From the NCBI GenBank assembly GCA_018262815.1, contig JADFDN010000002.1:1-54521 (forward strand): a DNA stretch of 54,521 nt. The letters run 5' to 3'. The DNA comes from Thiobacillus sp. (GTDB lineage: Bacteria > Pseudomonadota > Gammaproteobacteria > Burkholderiales > Thiobacillaceae). The notes under the pieces are model-generated. The model saw only the letters and a list, made by a program, of their open reading frames with translations. It ran no database searches and was not told where the DNA came from. The first letter of the stretch is position 1, and each line of letters opens with the position of its first letter. Position numbers and translations under genes: made by a program. Shown here one piece after another: positions 52,124 to 54,521 of this stretch.

Positions 52124-54207
52124 GGCTGCGTTCCTTTCATCCATGCCTGCAGTTTTTCTTTCAGGCGCGCAGCAATTTCCGGCTGGAGCGATGACACGTC
52201 ATGCCGCATGGCCTGGTCCGCTTGCAGGTCATAGAGCGAGTATTGCTCGCCGTGCTGGAGCGGGAAATAAACCAGTGCCCAGCGTCCTTCCCGGGCCAGG
52301 CGCGATTTGGCGCGAACGACCGTCGCCTTGTATTGCGGCTTGATGGATAGGGTTCCCATTTTCTTGTCCGGGATTTCCAGCAAATCCAGCACCGAGGGGT
52401 AGCTGATCCGGTCTTCCGGCAAACCGCGCACCTTGGCAATCCAGATGCCGGTTTCGGCATAAGCCGTACGGTCTGGCTCGGCGTTACCGTGTTTCAGGTA
52501 CGGCAGCAGCGACTGGCCTTCGATGGCGGCGGGAGTGGGGGCCCCAGCGAGGTCGAGCAAGGTGGGGGCGACATCGACCGCGCGAACGGTGCGGCCGACG
52601 TTGCCTGCCCCCTTATGCCTGGGGTCGTACACCACCAACGGAACGCGATGGGTGAAATCCGAAACGATATTGCCCTGCCCCCAGGTTTCGCCTTCGAAAA
52701 GATCGACGCCATGATCGCTGTAAATGACGAGCACGGTGTTTTTGGCGAGGCCGCTTTTTTCGAGGTAGGCCACAATCCGGCCCACTTCGTCGTCGAAGCT
52801 TTTTGTGGCGCCGTCATACAAGTCGTTGATCTGCTTGACATCGAAGTGCTGTTTTCCAGCCTCCTGCGCCTTCAGAACTTCCTCGACCGACGACACGTTG
52901 GACATCGAGAACAGCGAGTTGCCCCGGTACGCCGGATCGGAAAACATCTTGTAATAGGGATAGGTCGTGCTGAACGGACCGTGCGTGGACGCGATGAACA
53001 CGTTCAGAAAAAACGGCCGGTTCTGCCCGGAAAAGTGCCTGATGACATCGCGGGCATCGCGTCCCACCTCTGCCGTAAGCGGCATGCCGGCGAGGTAATA
53101 CACTTCCGGCAGGAATGTCTTGCCGAAGCGATTGTGAGTAAACAGCGACAGGAAAAGCCGGATGTCCTTGGGGCCCTGGCGAAGCAAGTATTTGAGATTC
53201 CACTGGTCGGGAGAGGTGTCGACATGGTCGAAGCCGAGGTCAAACTTTCCCAGGTCGCTCCCGGCCCAGTCGCCGACGACCGCGGTGGAATAACCTGCGC
53301 GGCCCAGCAACCTCGGTAACGCAGGAAGCCCGGCGTTGAATTCCGTGTCGGCAATGTAGTTGTCGCGCGCGCCGTGGGTGTGCGGCCAGGTTCCCGTCAT
53401 GAACGTGAGCAGGCTAGGCGCGGTGCGGCCAAGCGGCACAATGAATTGCGTGAAATTCGTGCCCTGGCGGGCCAGGGCGTCGATATTCGGTGTAAGGGGT
53501 CGAGAATAGCCGTTCACCCCGAGCCGGTCGCCCCGCAAGGTATCGGACCCGATCATGACAATGTTGGGCTGTCTGGGCAGGGCGGCCGTCGCGCTTGCCG
53601 GTGCGGGTTCGGCACGCCATCCCGCCCACGTGACCAGCAGAACCGAGGCCGTTGCGGTGGCGCCGATCACCGATGCTTGCTGCCATTTTTTGTCCTGGAT
53701 CAGGCTGATGGCCGCAAGCAGGGCCGGCGCCAAAAACAGCAGGACAACCGCCGCTTCCAGCGCGGCGACATTGCCCGGGGTCAGCTGTTCCCAGAATGGA
53801 TACAGGCGGTCGACGCGATAATTGAACGAGGCAACGATGCCGCCGGGCATATGAAGGAGGTAGTGGGTGAAGCGTGCGAAGGTAATAAGGCCTATTGCCA
53901 GCCCCGCGGAGACGAGAGCGACAAACCAACGATAGCGCCATCCGAACAGGATCAGGAGGCAGTGGTAGGCAAATACGCCTGCTCCCGCCATGAGCGCGAA
54001 TATCGCGAAAGACCAGAGCCCGAGCCGCGCAAGTGCCAGGGTGGCATAGCCCAGATAGGAGCGGCTGATCTCGGCTGCGATCTGCGGTCCCGAATGTGAA
54101 AAATCGAGTATTGATTTGGCGATGAGCACGAGCGTGCAAGCCAGCGCAACGAAAAGAACGGGGGAGGCATAACGCCGTACAAAACCCCTGCTTTCGAACA
54201 GCACCAT
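52120..54207 (-). CDS. Membrane-anchored sulfatase-fold protein with Thr at the nucleophile position
   Basis: This 695-residue protein (numbering below from the 707-residue ORF) has about five N-terminal membrane helices and then an alkaline-phosphatase-superfamily domain. Metal motifs are present: IGSDTLRGDRLG (D234) and IYSDHGVDLFEGETWG. Where sulfatases have CxPSR...TG, this has T274-A-P-S-L...TG, so the formylglycine Cys and the Arg are replaced. Thr nucleophiles occur in lipoteichoic-acid synthases and phosphoethanolamine transferases. A phospho-group transferase or phosphodiesterase is as likely as a sulfatase. ATG 54207 has GGGAG 5 bases upstream and is preferred to 54243. It is cotranscribed with the glycosyltransferase-pseudokinase gene. 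Confidence 0.82.
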   Translation of the reverse strand: MVLFESRGFVRRYASPVLFVALACTLVLIAKSILDFSHSGPQIAAEISRSYLGYATLALARLGLWSFAIFALMAGAGVFAYHCLLILFGWRYRWFVALVSAGLAIGLITFARFTHYLLHMPGGIVASFNYRVDRLYPFWEQLTPGNVAALEAAVVLLFLAPALLAAISLIQDKKWQQASVIGATATASVLLVTWAGWRAEPAPASATAALPRQPNIVMIGSDTLRGDRLGVNGYSRPLTPNIDALARQGTNFTQFIVPLGRTAPSLLTFMTGTWPHTHGARDNYIADTEFNAGLPALPRLLGRAGYSTAVVGDWAGSDLGKFDLGFDHVDTSPDQWNLKYLLRQGPKDIRLFLSLFTHNRFGKTFLPEVYYLAGMPLTAEVGRDARDVIRHFSGQNRPFFLNVFIASTHGPFSTTYPYYKMFSDPAYRGNSLFSMSNVSSVEEVLKAQEAGKQHFDVKQINDLYDGATKSFDDEVGRIVAYLEKSGLAKNTVLVIYSDHGVDLFEGETWGQGNIVSDFTHRVPLVVYDPRHKGAGNVGRTVRAVDVAPTLLDLAGAPTPAAIEGQSLLPYLKHGNAEPDRTAYAETGIWIAKVRGLPEDRISYPSVLDLLEIPDKKMGTLSIKPQYKATVVRAKSRLAREGRWALVYFPLQHGEQYSLYDLQADQAMRHDVSSLQPEIAARLKEKLQAWMKGTQP

Positions 54208-54378
54208 ATGGACTCCCGATGTTTGTTTTTCTGTGCGCGCCACGTATGGAGGGGCGACGTTGAGCTTCGCCGCGCGCGACTTCAGCTTGCGACAATTCGA
54301 TTATTATTACCCATTATCAATATCAATAATGCGTAAAACATCACGCATCCAGAACGAAAATATCGGGGAGCTATTAAC
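54208..54378. promoter_or_regulatory. Divergent AT-rich promoter region with inverted repeat
   Basis: This 171-base gap separates the sulfatase-fold gene (minus) from the partial gene at the right edge (plus). The centre is very AT-rich (TTATTATTACCCATTATCAA) in a GC-rich genome. ATGCGT (54329-54334) and ACGCAT (54343-54348) form a 6-bp dyad with an 8-base spacer, a possible operator. No sigma-54 match with correct spacing was found. Confidence 0.5.
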
Positions 54379-54521
54379 GTGCTTGGCGGAATCACGAATC
54401 GATTTGACCGATGGCGGTTTGACGTGGCGGTGCGCAATATTTTGGCAACCCCCCCCGCCAAAGTTGCGCCCGCATCGCCTGCAGTCCTGTTGAGCCAGCT
54501 GCAGCACAAGGATCTGCGGAT
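54379..54521 (+). CDS. N-terminal fragment of an unrecognised gene (cut by right edge)
   Basis: This gene is absent from the ORF track because it has no stop before the window ends. GTG 54379 lies 8 bases after GGGGAG, and the frame stays open for 47 codons to base 54521, giving LGGITNRFDRWRFDVAVRNI then a Pro/Ala-rich stretch and LLSQLQHKDLR. Composition and the ribosome site suggest a real coding start. A run of eight C (54449-54456) lies in the coding part. The tail vaguely recalls starts of sugar-transferase proteins in such loci, but I cannot assign a family. Confidence 0.65.
   Translation, partial: MLGGITNRFDRWRFDVAVRNILATPPAKVAPASPAVLLSQLQHKDLR

Noticed and set aside
54444-54460. Minus-strand sigma-54-like TGGCGGGG...TTGCC near the right edge
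   Set aside because: Because of eight C the spacing is 11 bases; it also lies inside the newly found coding start.

Overview
The window is a GC-rich chromosomal segment from a betaproteobacterium, most like the sulfur/iron-oxidising Nitrosomonadales (Thiobacillus and relatives). The evidence is gene order and protein families: gatCAB divergent from mreBCD-mrdA-rodA, then rlpA-dacC-dat-ybeD-lipB, followed by a complete XrtA (exosortase A)/PEP-CTERM exopolysaccharide locus. No database search was possible, so the taxonomy is inference. I saw no rRNA, tRNA or CRISPR array.

Layout. 1-267: tail of a coiled-coil gene cut by the left edge, then a bidirectional terminator. 323-3504 (minus): gatC-gatA-gatB amidotransferase. 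3609-9025: rod-shape and elongasome genes mreB, mreC, mreD, mrdA (PBP2), rodA. 9043-12740: rlpA, a DacC-like protein with all three penicillin-binding motifs altered, D-amino-acid transaminase, ybeD, lipB. 12790-16345: a TrpD-like protein, a Rieske protein, a TlpA-like thioredoxin and an unknown exported protein lie between lipB and lipA. 16352-17230 (minus): a proline/glycine-rich PEP-CTERM protein. 17386-20357 (minus): NodIJ-type ABC transporter, alpha/beta hydrolase, [2Fe-2S] ferredoxin, MazG-like pyrophosphohydrolase.

20578-41514 (plus) is the XrtA exopolysaccharide operon: outer-membrane export lipoprotein, chain-length protein, tyrosine kinase, beta-barrel protein, AAA ATPase, UDP-GlcNAc 2-epimerase, deacetylase, FemAB-like protein, several glycosyltransferases, exosortase A, an asparagine-synthase-like amidotransferase, a PaaK-like ligase and an O-antigen-ligase/polymerase-type membrane protein. 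Many junctions overlap as ATGA or GTGA, implying tight coupling. Three strong sigma-54 (RpoN) promoter matches with exact GG-N10-GC spacing lie before the PEP-CTERM gene, the start of the operon and the ATPase gene. This suggests one RpoN-dependent regulon for polysaccharide and sorted protein.

41698-54521 is a more mosaic module of lower apparent GC with several strand changes. It holds a second deacetylase, two acetyltransferase-fold proteins, a second asparagine-synthase homologue that has lost its glutaminase nucleophile (Cys2 to Asp), a PAPS sulfotransferase, another glycosyltransferase, a TPR protein ending in YCRFCP, a methyltransferase, a glycosyltransferase fused to a degenerate Ser/Thr kinase fold, and a membrane-anchored sulfatase-fold protein with Thr at the nucleophile position. 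At the right edge I find the start of a further gene that is not in the ORF track. The module probably decorates the polysaccharide or its protein partners, and its concentration of altered enzymes makes it the best candidate for undescribed chemistry. No initiating polyprenyl-phosphate sugar transferase, flippase or PrsK/PrsR regulator is visible, so those functions must lie outside.
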